DNA of 64,000 nucleotides from contig NZ_MAYU01000012.1 in the NCBI RefSeq assembly GCF_001685025.1, positions 124,001 to 188,000 of the forward strand, given 5' to 3'. Positions 17,058 to 25,106 of this stretch are shown here, piece by piece. Each line of letters starts with the position of its first letter. Positions within the stretch are counted from its first letter, which is position 1. This stretch comes from Bacillus sp. FJAT-27225 (GTDB taxonomy: Bacteria; Bacillota; Bacilli; Bacillales; Cytobacillaceae). The position numbers were made by a program, and so were the translations under genes. The notes under the pieces are model-generated. The model saw nothing but the letters and a program-made list of their open reading frames with translations. It was not told the DNA's origin and searched no databases.

Positions 17058-17637
17058 ACTACAAAAGCACAAGCGCCTCGTGACAGGCAAATGGCGCCTT
17101 TCCCTCTGACGATTATTCTAATAAGCTTTCCTACGGAGTTAGACGTAGACAATCTGAATAAAAGAACATCCACAATTAAAGAAATCTAACGTTCAACAAA
17201 AAAAGAAATGGACCTCGATATTAGCAAGGCCCATTTCTTTTTTGCAACTTTTATAAAAGGCAATGCTTTTTAAAAAGCTTGTGTAAATCCATTGTCACTG
17301 CTTCTAACACCTTCTGAATATACAACGAAAATATCCTCACAGGGACTTTTTAAGGAGCAATAACAAAATCCTCTTGTCCAAAGATATATCCTTCTGAAAT
17401 GGATTCTTTAATGGATAAAGAATTCTTAAATGCTTCGTATTCACTCTTTTTGCCAAACGTTTTAATCCTTCTACTAGTAAACTATTTTCTCCAGCCTCGC
17501 TTTGCGACTCTATTATTCACAAAAAATTTAAGTATTTTTGTAAACTATCAGCAATATTTGTAACATAATAGAAATATATTTCGTTTAATTAAGTGATTGC
17601 GAAATATACGAACAGAGGGAAAGGAAATGAGGAAAAA
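17058..17637. other. Gene-free stretch with a decayed Bacillus repeat fragment and a possible gene remnant
   Basis: The first 100 bases include AGCGCCTCGTGACAGGC, a word that recurs (in other arrangement) in the GC-rich repeat at 20810-21010. On the minus strand a frame ending at 17350 reads FGKKSEYEAFKNSLSIKE and then SEGYIFGQEDFVIAP before a stop; it looks protein-like but has no start and is closed upstream near 17475, so it may be the tail of a lost gene. Confidence 0.35.
17203..17243. terminator. Terminator, usable in both directions
   Basis: Arms AAGAAATGG (17203-17211) and CCATTTCTT (17231-17239) with inner CCT/AGG pairing; T-runs flank it on both strands. It would end transcription of the ankyrin gene. 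Confidence 0.8.
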
Positions 17638-18666
17638 ATGCTTAGCAACATGAGGCTGAGGGCTTTTTTGGCTTGCGTTGTCTTGGTTCCGCTTGTCTAT
17701 GGATTAATTTTTGCTGGATTTTCGTTAACATCGACCGCTAAAACGAAGGAGGGAGCCCTTCCTGTCATAACAGCTCCCGAGAAAATTGAACCTTCAGCAG
17801 AGTTCCCGAACTATGGAACACGGCTTCTTCCTGAAAAGCATGTCCCCGCACAGCCAATTCAAGAAGAGGAAAAGGAGCCGGCTCCAGCCCAGCCAGACAA
17901 AACGACAGAGGAAAACAACAGCCAACAGCCAACACCAGAAACAACAGTGAAACCATCTGAGCCAGCAGCCACTGCACCAAAGAATGAAGCTCCTCCCGTC
18001 AAGCAGCAGCCAGTAGTCGCAGTACCAGTCAAAAAACCGGCTCCTGTTAAAGTAACCGCTCCTGGTAAGCCACGTCCTGTCTACTTGACCTTCGACGATG
18101 GGCCAAATAAGGTGTCAGGGCAAATCTTGAATATACTTGATCAATATAACGCAAAGGCAACCTTCTTTATGCTGGACCCGAATATGAATCAATTTCCGGA
18201 AGCAGTCAAAAGGATGGCTTCATCCGGGCATGCTCTTGGCCTTCATGGGGTAACACATGACAAAAAACTTTTCTATCAATCTTCAACAACAGTAATTTCG
18301 GAAATGAATCAGGCAAGAGAGACTGTTAAAAAGCTAACCGGAATTGATACAATCCTGATTCGGACGCCTTTTGGCAGTTCCCCTCACATGACTCCTGCCT
18401 ATAAACAGGCGGTCAGTGAAAATGGATACCGGATGTGGGACTGGACAGTCGACAGCAGGGATTGGCAATACCGGAGCAGCCGGTATGTAGATGCGGTCAT
18501 AGAGCAGGTTGAAAAACAGAAGAATGGTTCCGCCCCGATTGTCATTTTGCTTCACGAACGCCCGGAAACACTTGCACACCTTCCGAAACTGATGGACTAC
18601 CTGAAAAAACAAAATTTTACCCTTGAACCGCTCACAAGCGAAATGCAGCCGGTCCAATTTAAATAG
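17638..18666 (+). CDS. Polysaccharide deacetylase (NodB domain), membrane-anchored
   Basis: 342 residues. An N-terminal hydrophobic helix (AFLACVVLVPLVYGLIFAG) is a signal or anchor, followed by a Pro/Glu/Lys-rich linker to about residue 150, then a NodB domain. Catalytic features: VYLTFDDGPN with the Asp pair, the metal His pair in GLHGVTHDK, and RTPFGSSPHM and VILLHERPETL for later motifs. It probably removes acetyl groups from peptidoglycan or another cell-wall glycan. I chose the ATG at 17638 preceded by GAGG; the frame is open 15 codons further upstream. Confidence 0.9.
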   Translation: MLSNMRLRAFLACVVLVPLVYGLIFAGFSLTSTAKTKEGALPVITAPEKIEPSAEFPNYGTRLLPEKHVPAQPIQEEEKEPAPAQPDKTTEENNSQQPTPETTVKPSEPAATAPKNEAPPVKQQPVVAVPVKKPAPVKVTAPGKPRPVYLTFDDGPNKVSGQILNILDQYNAKATFFMLDPNMNQFPEAVKRMASSGHALGLHGVTHDKKLFYQSSTTVISEMNQARETVKKLTGIDTILIRTPFGSSPHMTPAYKQAVSENGYRMWDWTVDSRDWQYRSSRYVDAVIEQVEKQKNGSAPIVILLHERPETLAHLPKLMDYLKKQNFTLEPLTSEMQPVQFK

Positions 18667-18683
18667 AAGAGAGAAGGGTCAAG

Positions 18684-18696
18684 GGGGTCAGACCCC
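18684..18696. repeat. REP-like palindrome GGGGTCAGACCCC, copy 1
   Basis: Near-perfect 13-base palindrome followed by TCTCGTGGACACTT. The copy at 54221 is likewise followed by CGTGGACA after a few bases, showing that the repeat extends past the palindrome. Confidence 0.7.
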
Positions 18697-18744
18697 TCTC
18701 GTGGACACTTAGCTTCACGAACCCGCATAGTTAAATGTTTTGTC

Positions 18745-18768
18745 TTTGTCCAGTGGACACTGGACAAA
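18745..18768. repeat. Palindrome TTTGTCCAGTG / CACTGGACAAA
   Basis: Perfect 11-bp arms separated by GA. It immediately precedes and slightly overlaps the terminator at 18768-18805. Role unknown; it may belong to the same intergenic palindrome set as the REP-like copy nearby. Confidence 0.6.
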
Positions 18769-18805
18769 AAAATTGCCTGGGAGTTTAATCTCCCAGGCAA
18801 TTTTT
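18768..18805. terminator. Strong terminator after the deacetylase gene
   Basis: Perfect 16-bp stem (AAAAATTGCCTGGGAG with CTCCCAGGCAATTTTT, loop TTTAAT). The A and T runs at each end allow it to work in both directions. Confidence 0.85.
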
Positions 18806-18887
18806 GAAGTCTAGCTCCACAAGGAAAGCTTCCTTCAGGACTCCTCCAGTTTGTACGGCGATGATTCAGGCGCTTGTGCTTTTGTTA

Positions 18888-19052
18888 TTATTCAAACTTG
18901 GCAGTCAGGCCGATTGCTTTCGACCAATGGTAGCGCGCCTTCTTTACAAGCTCCGCTTTTAGTTCCTCGCAAATTGCATCATTGACTAACTGCTGGTTGT
19001 GATTATGTAAAAACAGATGAAAATAATACTTTGCTTTTAAAATGGTTTTCAC
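18888..19052 (-). CDS. Small 54-residue protein under a predicted c-di-GMP riboswitch
   Basis: Reads MKTILKAKYYFHLFLHNHNQ, continues through LVNDAICEELKAELVKKA and ends KAIGLTAKFE. It is basic and His-rich, with a helical Glu/Lys-rich middle; there is no clear signal peptide or membrane helix, although the Tyr/Phe/Leu-rich N-terminus could touch a membrane. The GTG start at 19052 lies seven bases after GGGGG. It is the only gene downstream of the riboswitch at 19069-19172, so its expression should respond to c-di-GMP. I do not recognise the family. Confidence 0.7.
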   Translation of the reverse strand: MKTILKAKYYFHLFLHNHNQQLVNDAICEELKAELVKKARYHWSKAIGLTAKFE

Positions 19053-19068
19053 ACAATTTCCCCCTTTT

Positions 19069-19172
19069 AAAAAAGTTGGGCCTTATCGGCGGCAACTGGC
19101 TGACGCAGCTTTTTTAAGCCTTAGCCCCTCTAGCTTTGCGCCCCCGCTTTTCAACGGGTTTGCCTTTTTTAC
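19069..19172 (-). ncRNA. Cyclic di-GMP-I (GEMM) riboswitch with overlapping terminator
   Basis: The minus strand begins AAGGCAAACCCG, then GGGGGCGCAAAGCTAGAGG, GGCTAAGGCTT and finally GTCAGCCAGTTGCCGCCG: the GEMM pattern of GGCAAAC, the GCGCAAAGC..A..GG..CTAAGG block and CAGCCAG.TTGCC. The 3' part AGTTGCC pairs either with GGCAA (aptamer closing stem) or with CAACT just before a run of six T (19074-19069). Ligand binding should therefore prevent the terminator, giving an ON switch for the gene at 18888-19052. Confidence 0.85.
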
Positions 19173-19176
19173 ATAA

Positions 19177-19205
19177 ATTATGTGTTTATGTCATTAACTT
19201 ATCAA
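19177..19205 (-). promoter_or_regulatory. Sigma-A promoter of the c-di-GMP riboswitch unit
   Basis: Minus strand TTGATA (19205-19200), 17-base spacer, CATAAT (19182-19177); transcription would start a few bases before the aptamer. Confidence 0.65.
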
Positions 19206-19369
19206 AAATTGGCAGCCCATATAAACCATATGAATAGTTTCATTTATACACATACATATTGGTTTTTCCCAAAACTATTCCTTGGTAAACTACTTTTTAA
19301 AACTTTTCGATGACTATCGTATCTTTCTGTCCGTCACCTTATTCCGGCTTTTTCATTTATCTCTACAAA

Positions 19370-19410
19370 TAGTAAAATAGCCTGTACCGACAAGGCCGGC
19401 ACAGGCTATC
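19370..19410 (-). terminator. Terminator of comK
   Basis: Arms ATAGCCTGT/ACAGGCTAT with inner CCG/CGG, followed on the minus strand by TTTACTATTT. Confidence 0.8.
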
Positions 19411-19417
19411 TGCTATG

Positions 19418-19990
19418 TTATTCTTCTGCTCCCTCTCCATTCTCTTTAATCCACAGGCGGTTTTCCTCTTCATCGCTTACCTGGAGTCCTTTTTTTGGTT
19501 CAATGTAAAAGGTGAGAGGGCTTGTCGTGTTTTTAGTAATGATTTCTCTTAAATCTTCCGCCTTTTTTCGCTTTTGATTAAAAAAAGCTTCCTTCATATT
19601 AATTTCAAATGTATGATTGTAGCTCAAGTAAATTAACGTCTTTTTTAGGCCAGTCTTTTTGGTTCCTTTCACGTGAGTAAGTGAGAACCAGACACACGTA
19701 GGCTGTTCAAACGATTTTGACGGAAATAACCAGATTCCCAGGCTCGTATTGATGGTGACCGGGTGCATGCGGATATCGCCAAGGAGCACTTTTGAGCTGT
19801 GCCGCGCACCATCGAAGCTTGAGCCCAGCCTCAAGAGTGATCGGTTTATCACCTGTACAGGAGGCATACTGACAAAAATAAGCTCCTCCCCCTCAAGGAT
19901 TTTAGAATACAGTTTTCCATACGGGCTATATTCTCCTGTAATCAGGACTGTTTTTTCGTTTATAAAATAATCGTCCACAATCGTACTCAT
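19418..19990 (-). CDS. comK: Competence transcription factor ComK
   Basis: 190-residue ComK-family protein. ComK activates DNA-uptake genes and its own promoter, binding A/T-rich K-boxes as a tetramer. Family landmarks: GKLYSKILEGEELIFVSMPP, VINRSLLRLGSSFDGARHSS and IWLFPSKSFEQPTCVWFSLT (Pro-x-Cys-x-Trp). The ATG at 19990 follows GGAGGAAATGG; 18 further upstream codons are not used. Gene context (a c-di-GMP switch downstream, 1.2 kb without genes upstream) does not match the B. subtilis comK locus. It could be either the main comK or a second paralogue. Confidence 0.85.
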   Translation of the reverse strand: MSTIVDDYFINEKTVLITGEYSPYGKLYSKILEGEELIFVSMPPVQVINRSLLRLGSSFDGARHSSKVLLGDIRMHPVTINTSLGIWLFPSKSFEQPTCVWFSLTHVKGTKKTGLKKTLIYLSYNHTFEINMKEAFFNQKRKKAEDLREIITKNTTSPLTFYIEPKKGLQVSDEEENRLWIKENGEGAEE

Positions 19991-20809
19991 CCATTTCCTC
20001 CTAAGCAAATATTCCCCCATTAGGAAACATTTGCTATTTATCATAAAAGGAGTATACTAACTATGTTGGTATACTCCCAACCGAGGCCCCTGGAAAAATG
20101 TCCGCGATGACTGTTTCCCGGGGTTTTCCCGACTTCGGCAAAGGCCTCCCCTCCTTTGGCCGAACAAATACAACCATATCGTTATGTAAGAAGCATTCCC
20201 TCCTTCCTTATTTTAGTGGCCATTCGTCTGCCCCATCTTATTTTTGCAAAATCATTCCTGGGGTAATAACAATTAGAAATGGGCGTTGGCTGAAGGCAGG
20301 CAAGCGATCTGAATGCCATAGTTCTAGAGGTTCAAAGCAGCAAATGAGATGAGATGAGACGGGGCAAGCTCTAGAAGACTTCGTTGAAAGTTGGGATGAA
20401 TTCTGTCACATCATGTCACAGCTTATCGATTTAATTATACGTATAGCTTCTATATCCTGTAAATTACTATTATTGTATATAATTTCCTCCTCCAATGACT
20501 TCCAACACTTTTGTTCATAATTGTAAATCCTATTGAACCAGTTATACACTCTTTGTTATAATATTTATTTTTTTCAAAAACTTCTCCTTTAAGTAATATC
20601 CTTCTTTTATATTCAGCCTATCCTATCAACTTCTCACTATTTTCATATTATTATTAGACCTACTATTGTTTTGACAACGCCTGGCTTACCTTCACAAAAT
20701 AGTCAGAATTCAGGCTAAAATGAATATTTCTTTAAAGTCAATTCCGCTGAACCCTGAAAGATTGATGATATATAGATTGAAATTAATATTTTCTAAATAG
20801 GTTGATTTC

Positions 20810-21010
20810 CGTTCCACAAAGGGAAGCTTCTTAGGATTTTCATCGCAAGGACAGGCGTTCTTTGCCTGTCACGAGGCGCTTCGCTTTCCGCGGGGCGTGC
20901 GCTGAGCCTCCTCGCCGCCGTTGGCGTCTGTGGGGTCTCACCTGTCACGCTGCTCCCGCAGGACGTTGAATAAGCTTCCCTGAAATAGCATCGCAGGAGA
21001 AAATGCGCTT
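20810..21010. repeat. GC-rich dispersed Bacillus intergenic repeat
   Basis: Contains CGCTTTCCGCGGGGCG, TGAGCCTCCTCG and GGGGTCTCACCTGTCACGCT, then GCTCCCGCAGGA. From general knowledge this block recurs between genes in Bacillus and relatives. Inverted ends GGGAAGCTT (20821) and AAGCTTCCC (20972) frame about 150 bases. Base composition differs sharply from the A/T-rich DNA to its left. It is not coding. Confidence 0.65.
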
Positions 21011-21111
21011 TTTGCATTTTCGAACGAGCTTCGCGCCTTCCTCTCCAATCAACAGGACTGCAAACAAGAATTTTTCAAATTTAACATATATAGTGTGAAT
21101 AATTTACATAT

Positions 21112-21156
21112 AAAAAAGCTGCCCAAAGACCATTACGTTAATGGATGTTTAGGCAG
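21112..21156 (-). terminator. Terminator of galK-galE-galT
   Basis: Arms GCTGCC/GGCAGC with inner CCATTAACGTAATGG, followed on the minus strand by six T. Confidence 0.85.
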
Positions 21157-21167
21157 CAATCCTACTT

Positions 21168-22658
21168 TTATAGCGCTTCAATAAACTTCCTGAATTTAAG
21201 CTGTCCGGTTTCTGTCTGCTTGTAAACTCCTGCATCCTCCAGGACACGGACGAACTTGGCGCCAACATTCTTCCTGACAATCTCTGTTACATTCTCCGCA
21301 GTCAATTCGGCGGCATGTTTTTCCTCCATTTCATATGCCCATGCCTGATGGTACTCTTTCACATCGGCAGCATCGCCAAGCAAGTACTTTTCAATCTCCT
21401 TCAGCTCTGTTTCCAGCCTTGCCGGAAGGACGGCGAGCCCCATTACTTCAATCAGCCCTATGTTTTCTTTTTTAATATGATGGACATCCTGATGCGGATG
21501 GAAAATGCCGAGCGGGTGCGCTTCGCTCGTTCTATTATTTCTGAGTACAAGGTCAAGCTCGAACTTTCCGTCACGTACCCTGGCGATTGGCGTAATGGTA
21601 TTATGCCGCTCATTGCCTGTATGTGAAAGGATGCCAGCCTCCGGATCACTGTAGCCAATCCATGCTTCGAGGATGGACTGTGCGGCATCGGCCAGCTCCT
21701 CCGGGTTGCTTCCTTTCAGGCGAATAACCGACAGCGGCCATTTCAGCGTAACAGCCTCAATCCCGGGATATGTTTTCATGCCAAACGAATATATTTCCGC
21801 CGCTCTCGCCATCGCAAATTCATAGCTGCCTCCCTGGTAATGGTCGTGAGTCAAAATCGAGCCTCCTACAATCGGCAGGTCTGCGTTCGAACCAAGGAAA
21901 TAGGTTGGGAACTTCCCTACAAATTCAAGCAATCTCGAAAACGCATATTTATCAATTTTCATATCACGGTGTTCGGCGCTAAGGACGATGCAATGCTCGT
22001 TATAATAAACATACGGTGAATACTGCAGAAACCATGGTTCTCCTGTCAGTTCGATCCCGATAACCCGATGATTCGAACGGGCCGGATGGTTAATCCTCCC
22101 CGCATAGCCTTCATTCTCAATACAGAGGAGGCACTTCGGATAATTGGATGAAGAAGGCTTCATCTGTTTCTCAAGGGCAATCTGCTTCGGATCCTTCTCC
22201 GGCTTTGACAGGTTGATCGTAATATCCATCGTCCCATAGTCCGTTTCAATCTGATAGCTAATATTCCTGGCGATTTGCTTTGTTTGGATATAGTTGCTGT
22301 TCAGGCTTAATTTATAAAAATAATCTGTCGCTTTTTTTGGATCCTCGCTGTATTTTTCTTTAAAGGTCCTGTTCAGATCGGATGGCCTTTGAATAAAGAC
22401 ATTCATGATTTTTGCAGAAAAAATATCTTTCTCGCTTGACACATCTTCAATGAGTCCACGATCGACAGCATAGTCTGTTAAAACTTCAAGCAGTTCAGGG
22501 ATGCTGAGCTCCCCATTTGTTTCTGTTTCAGCAGGGAAATCATCCAGACTTAATAAAGAAAGAATCTGGTTACGGGAATAAATCTCATCCTGCTCAAGGA
22601 TAAGCTCTGTCTCCAGAGCCTTATTCAGCAGGGATTGCAGTGCCTGGTATACATCCAT
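21168..22658 (-). CDS. galT: UDP-glucose:hexose-1-phosphate uridylyltransferase GalT (class II)
   Basis: Leloir pathway enzyme that swaps UMP between UDP-glucose and galactose-1-phosphate. 496 residues, the length of the Gram-positive class II form rather than the 350-residue E. coli type. Conserved segments include HCIVLSAEHRDMKI, FPTYFLGSNADLPIVGGSIL and THDHYQGG, with the active-site His region. The ATG at 22658 follows GGAGGTACCGCAA; the upstream TTG overlaps that ribosome site. Last gene of galK-galE-galT, 19 bases after galE. Confidence 0.95.
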   Translation of the reverse strand: MDVYQALQSLLNKALETELILEQDEIYSRNQILSLLSLDDFPAETETNGELSIPELLEVLTDYAVDRGLIEDVSSEKDIFSAKIMNVFIQRPSDLNRTFKEKYSEDPKKATDYFYKLSLNSNYIQTKQIARNISYQIETDYGTMDITINLSKPEKDPKQIALEKQMKPSSSNYPKCLLCIENEGYAGRINHPARSNHRVIGIELTGEPWFLQYSPYVYYNEHCIVLSAEHRDMKIDKYAFSRLLEFVGKFPTYFLGSNADLPIVGGSILTHDHYQGGSYEFAMARAAEIYSFGMKTYPGIEAVTLKWPLSVIRLKGSNPEELADAAQSILEAWIGYSDPEAGILSHTGNERHNTITPIARVRDGKFELDLVLRNNRTSEAHPLGIFHPHQDVHHIKKENIGLIEVMGLAVLPARLETELKEIEKYLLGDAADVKEYHQAWAYEMEEKHAAELTAENVTEIVRKNVGAKFVRVLEDAGVYKQTETGQLKFRKFIEAL

Positions 22659-22677
22659 TTGCGGTACCTCCAATCAG

Positions 22678-23667
22678 TCAATCCTGATAGCCATCCGGGT
22701 TGTTTCGATGCCACTGCCAGGCATCTTCAAAAATTTTCTGGACCGATGTTTTATTTGGCTTCCATCCCAATACCTTCTTTGCCTTTTCGGATGATGCAAT
22801 CAGGCGGCTTGGGTCTCCCGCTCTCCTTGGTGCAACTTTGGCGGGAATGTCATGGCCGGTCACCTTCCGGGCAGCGTCAATCATTTCTTTTACAGAAAAG
22901 CCCTCCCCACTGCCGAGATTAATAATCTCACTATTTCCGCCGTTTTGCAGATAGGTCAGGGCAAGGATATGCGCATCGATTAAATCCTCAACATGAATAT
23001 AGTCACGGATGCATGTGCCGTCCTCGGTGTCATAATCGTCGCCGAAAATTGAAATATAGTCTCTCTTGCCAAGCGGTACTTGGAGGATGAGCGGAATCAG
23101 GTGTGTCTCCGGATTATGGTCTTCGCCAATTTCGCCAGTCGAACGCGCGCCGGCCACATTGAAATACCGTAAAGACACATATCTCAGCCCATAGGCGGTC
23201 TCACACCACTTCATGATTATTTCCATTGTCAGCTTTGTTTCCCCATACGCATTGGTTGGGTTAGTCGGAACTTCCTCGGTTATCGGCATTACTTCTTGCT
23301 CACCATATGTTGCGGCTGTTGAAGAAAAAACAATGTTCTTGATGCCGAATTCAACCATTGCTTCAAGCAATACTTGGGTTCCATATACATTGTTATTAAA
23401 ATAGTCAAGCGGCTTTTCCATCGACTCGCCGACAAGTGAATTGGCGGCAAAGTGAAGAACACCGTCAATTTTTTCTTTCTCAAACACACTTCGCAGGAAC
23501 TTCTTGTCACGGATATCACCTTTGAAAAACTTAGCCTTAGGATGGATTGCTTTTTCATGCCCGGTCTGCAAGTTATCAATTACAACTACATCATAATTCT
23601 GGTCAATCAGCTGATAAACGGCATGGGAACCGATGTAGCCGGCCCCGCCCAGCACCAATATGCTCAT
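22678..23667 (-). CDS. galE: UDP-glucose 4-epimerase GalE
   Basis: 329-residue SDR-type epimerase converting UDP-galactose to UDP-glucose, with bound NAD. N-terminal Rossmann motif GGAGYIGSH; catalytic Ser-Tyr-Lys visible as SSTAATYG and YGETKLTME. Middle gene of the gal operon, two bases after galK, so probably translationally coupled. Confidence 0.96.
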   Translation of the reverse strand: MSILVLGGAGYIGSHAVYQLIDQNYDVVVIDNLQTGHEKAIHPKAKFFKGDIRDKKFLRSVFEKEKIDGVLHFAANSLVGESMEKPLDYFNNNVYGTQVLLEAMVEFGIKNIVFSSTAATYGEQEVMPITEEVPTNPTNAYGETKLTMEIIMKWCETAYGLRYVSLRYFNVAGARSTGEIGEDHNPETHLIPLILQVPLGKRDYISIFGDDYDTEDGTCIRDYIHVEDLIDAHILALTYLQNGGNSEIINLGSGEGFSVKEMIDAARKVTGHDIPAKVAPRRAGDPSRLIASSEKAKKVLGWKPNKTSVQKIFEDAWQWHRNNPDGYQD

Positions 23668-23669
23668 GT

Positions 23670-24854
23670 TTATCCCTCCGGCTTTATTTCTTTTGTTCCG
23701 TCACCTATGCTTGCGACATAAAAGGTTGCCCCGTAGCCAATTTTCTCTTTATAAATCTTGCCTACTTCCTCTATAAAATTGTCAACATGGGCTTTTTCAA
23801 CGAGCGCGATTGCGCAGCCTCCGAAGCCTGCTCCGGTCATCCTTGCACCGAGCACACCCTCCTGTTTCCAGGATGCTTCTGCCAGTGTATCCAGTTCTAT
23901 GCCGGTGACCTCATACTCTTCCTTCAGCGATCGATGCGATTCATTCATAAGCTTGCCGAAGTTTTCGAGATAGCCATTTTTCAATTCTTCAAGGGCTTTT
24001 GCAGTTCGTTGATTTTCGTATACCGCATGCTTTGCCCGTTTTTGTAAAACTTCGGTTGGAATAAGATGTTTATGCGCCTCAAATTGCTGTTCACTAAGAG
24101 CGCCTAGCGATGTAACGTCGAGCTCTTTTTGCAAATAGGAAAGGGCTGCCTCGCATTCACTGCGCCGCTCATTATACTTGGAGTCAGCCAGCTCTCTGCG
24201 CTTGTTTGTATTCATAATGATAATCTGGTGGTTTTCTAGATTAAGTGGTGCATATTCATAGTCAAGAGTTTCACAATCTAAAAGAATGCCGCAGTTCATC
24301 TTGCCCATCCCGACAGCGAACTGATCCATGATGCCGCTATTGACACCAATAAACTGATTTTCAACCTTTTTACCCAGCTGCACGAGCGCAATCCTGTCAA
24401 TGCCCAGTTCGAAAACCTCATTGGCAATCACACCAATCAGCATTTCAAGCGATGCGGAAGACGACAGGCCTGCACCATTCGGGATATTCCCATTCACTAA
24501 AATATCAAGGCCGCCATCCAGGCCGTAACCTTCTTCCTTAATGTAGCGAATCATCCCCTTTGGAAAGTTCGCCCAGCCATGCGCGTTGTTATAATCGAGT
24601 TCTTCAAGGCTGAATTCAATGATGCCAGCATTAGGAAAATTCATGGAATACAGCCTTATTTGCCGGTCATCGCGCCTTTTGACGATTCCATACGTTCCAT
24701 ATGTGATTGCCGCTGGAAAGACTCGCCCGCCGTTATAGTCGGTGTGTTCACCAATCAAATTAATCCGGCCCGGGGAAAAGAACGTCCGGATGCCATCCGC
24801 GGTTTCGTAACCAAAAACACTGCAAAAGTCTGCTGTTAAATGGTGAAGATTCAT
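23670..24854 (-). CDS. galK: Galactokinase GalK
   Basis: 394-residue GHMP-family kinase making galactose-1-phosphate from galactose and ATP. Galactokinase signature GRINLIGEHTDYNGG, ATP-binding motif PNGAGLSSSASLE, and GARMTGAGFGGCAIAL near the C-terminus. The ATG follows AAGGAG. It leads galK-galE-galT. The oligosaccharide locus on the same strand ends only 250 bases upstream, which suggests joint use of galactosides, though a separate promoter is likely. Confidence 0.96.
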   Translation of the reverse strand: MNLHHLTADFCSVFGYETADGIRTFFSPGRINLIGEHTDYNGGRVFPAAITYGTYGIVKRRDDRQIRLYSMNFPNAGIIEFSLEELDYNNAHGWANFPKGMIRYIKEEGYGLDGGLDILVNGNIPNGAGLSSSASLEMLIGVIANEVFELGIDRIALVQLGKKVENQFIGVNSGIMDQFAVGMGKMNCGILLDCETLDYEYAPLNLENHQIIIMNTNKRRELADSKYNERRSECEAALSYLQKELDVTSLGALSEQQFEAHKHLIPTEVLQKRAKHAVYENQRTAKALEELKNGYLENFGKLMNESHRSLKEEYEVTGIELDTLAEASWKQEGVLGARMTGAGFGGCAIALVEKAHVDNFIEEVGKIYKEKIGYGATFYVASIGDGTKEIKPEG

Positions 24855-25106
24855 AGGTCACTCTCCTTATCCGTTAATAGTGTAATCCCACATCGCTGGC
24901 AACCTGCCCACAAAGAGTTGGTTTTTTAAAAAATCCCTCTCTAAGAACGTGAACATATTATTGTTTCACTACAGTCCTTTGGAAAGGGATTTTGTCGAGA
25001 AGCTAGCATATCATTTAAGGTATTCGCCCACCTTGTGTGCTTCGCCTTTTCTAACTGCTCATAGTATATAGTTTTAAGTAAAAGTTTTATAGAATTTCAC
25101 TAAAAT

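Larger units (their letters stand above)
19991..21167. other. Long gene-poor stretch upstream of comK
   Basis: 1.18 kb with only short frames lacking ribosome sites and protein-like composition. 20400-20780 is A/T-rich and featureless. The GC-rich repeat at 20810-21010 lies at its right end. Part of it must hold the comK promoter; I could not define K-boxes reliably. Confidence 0.6.

Noticed and set aside
20098-20352. 84-codon plus-strand frame upstream of comK
   Set aside because: No ribosome binding site, odd composition, and no resemblance to a known protein.
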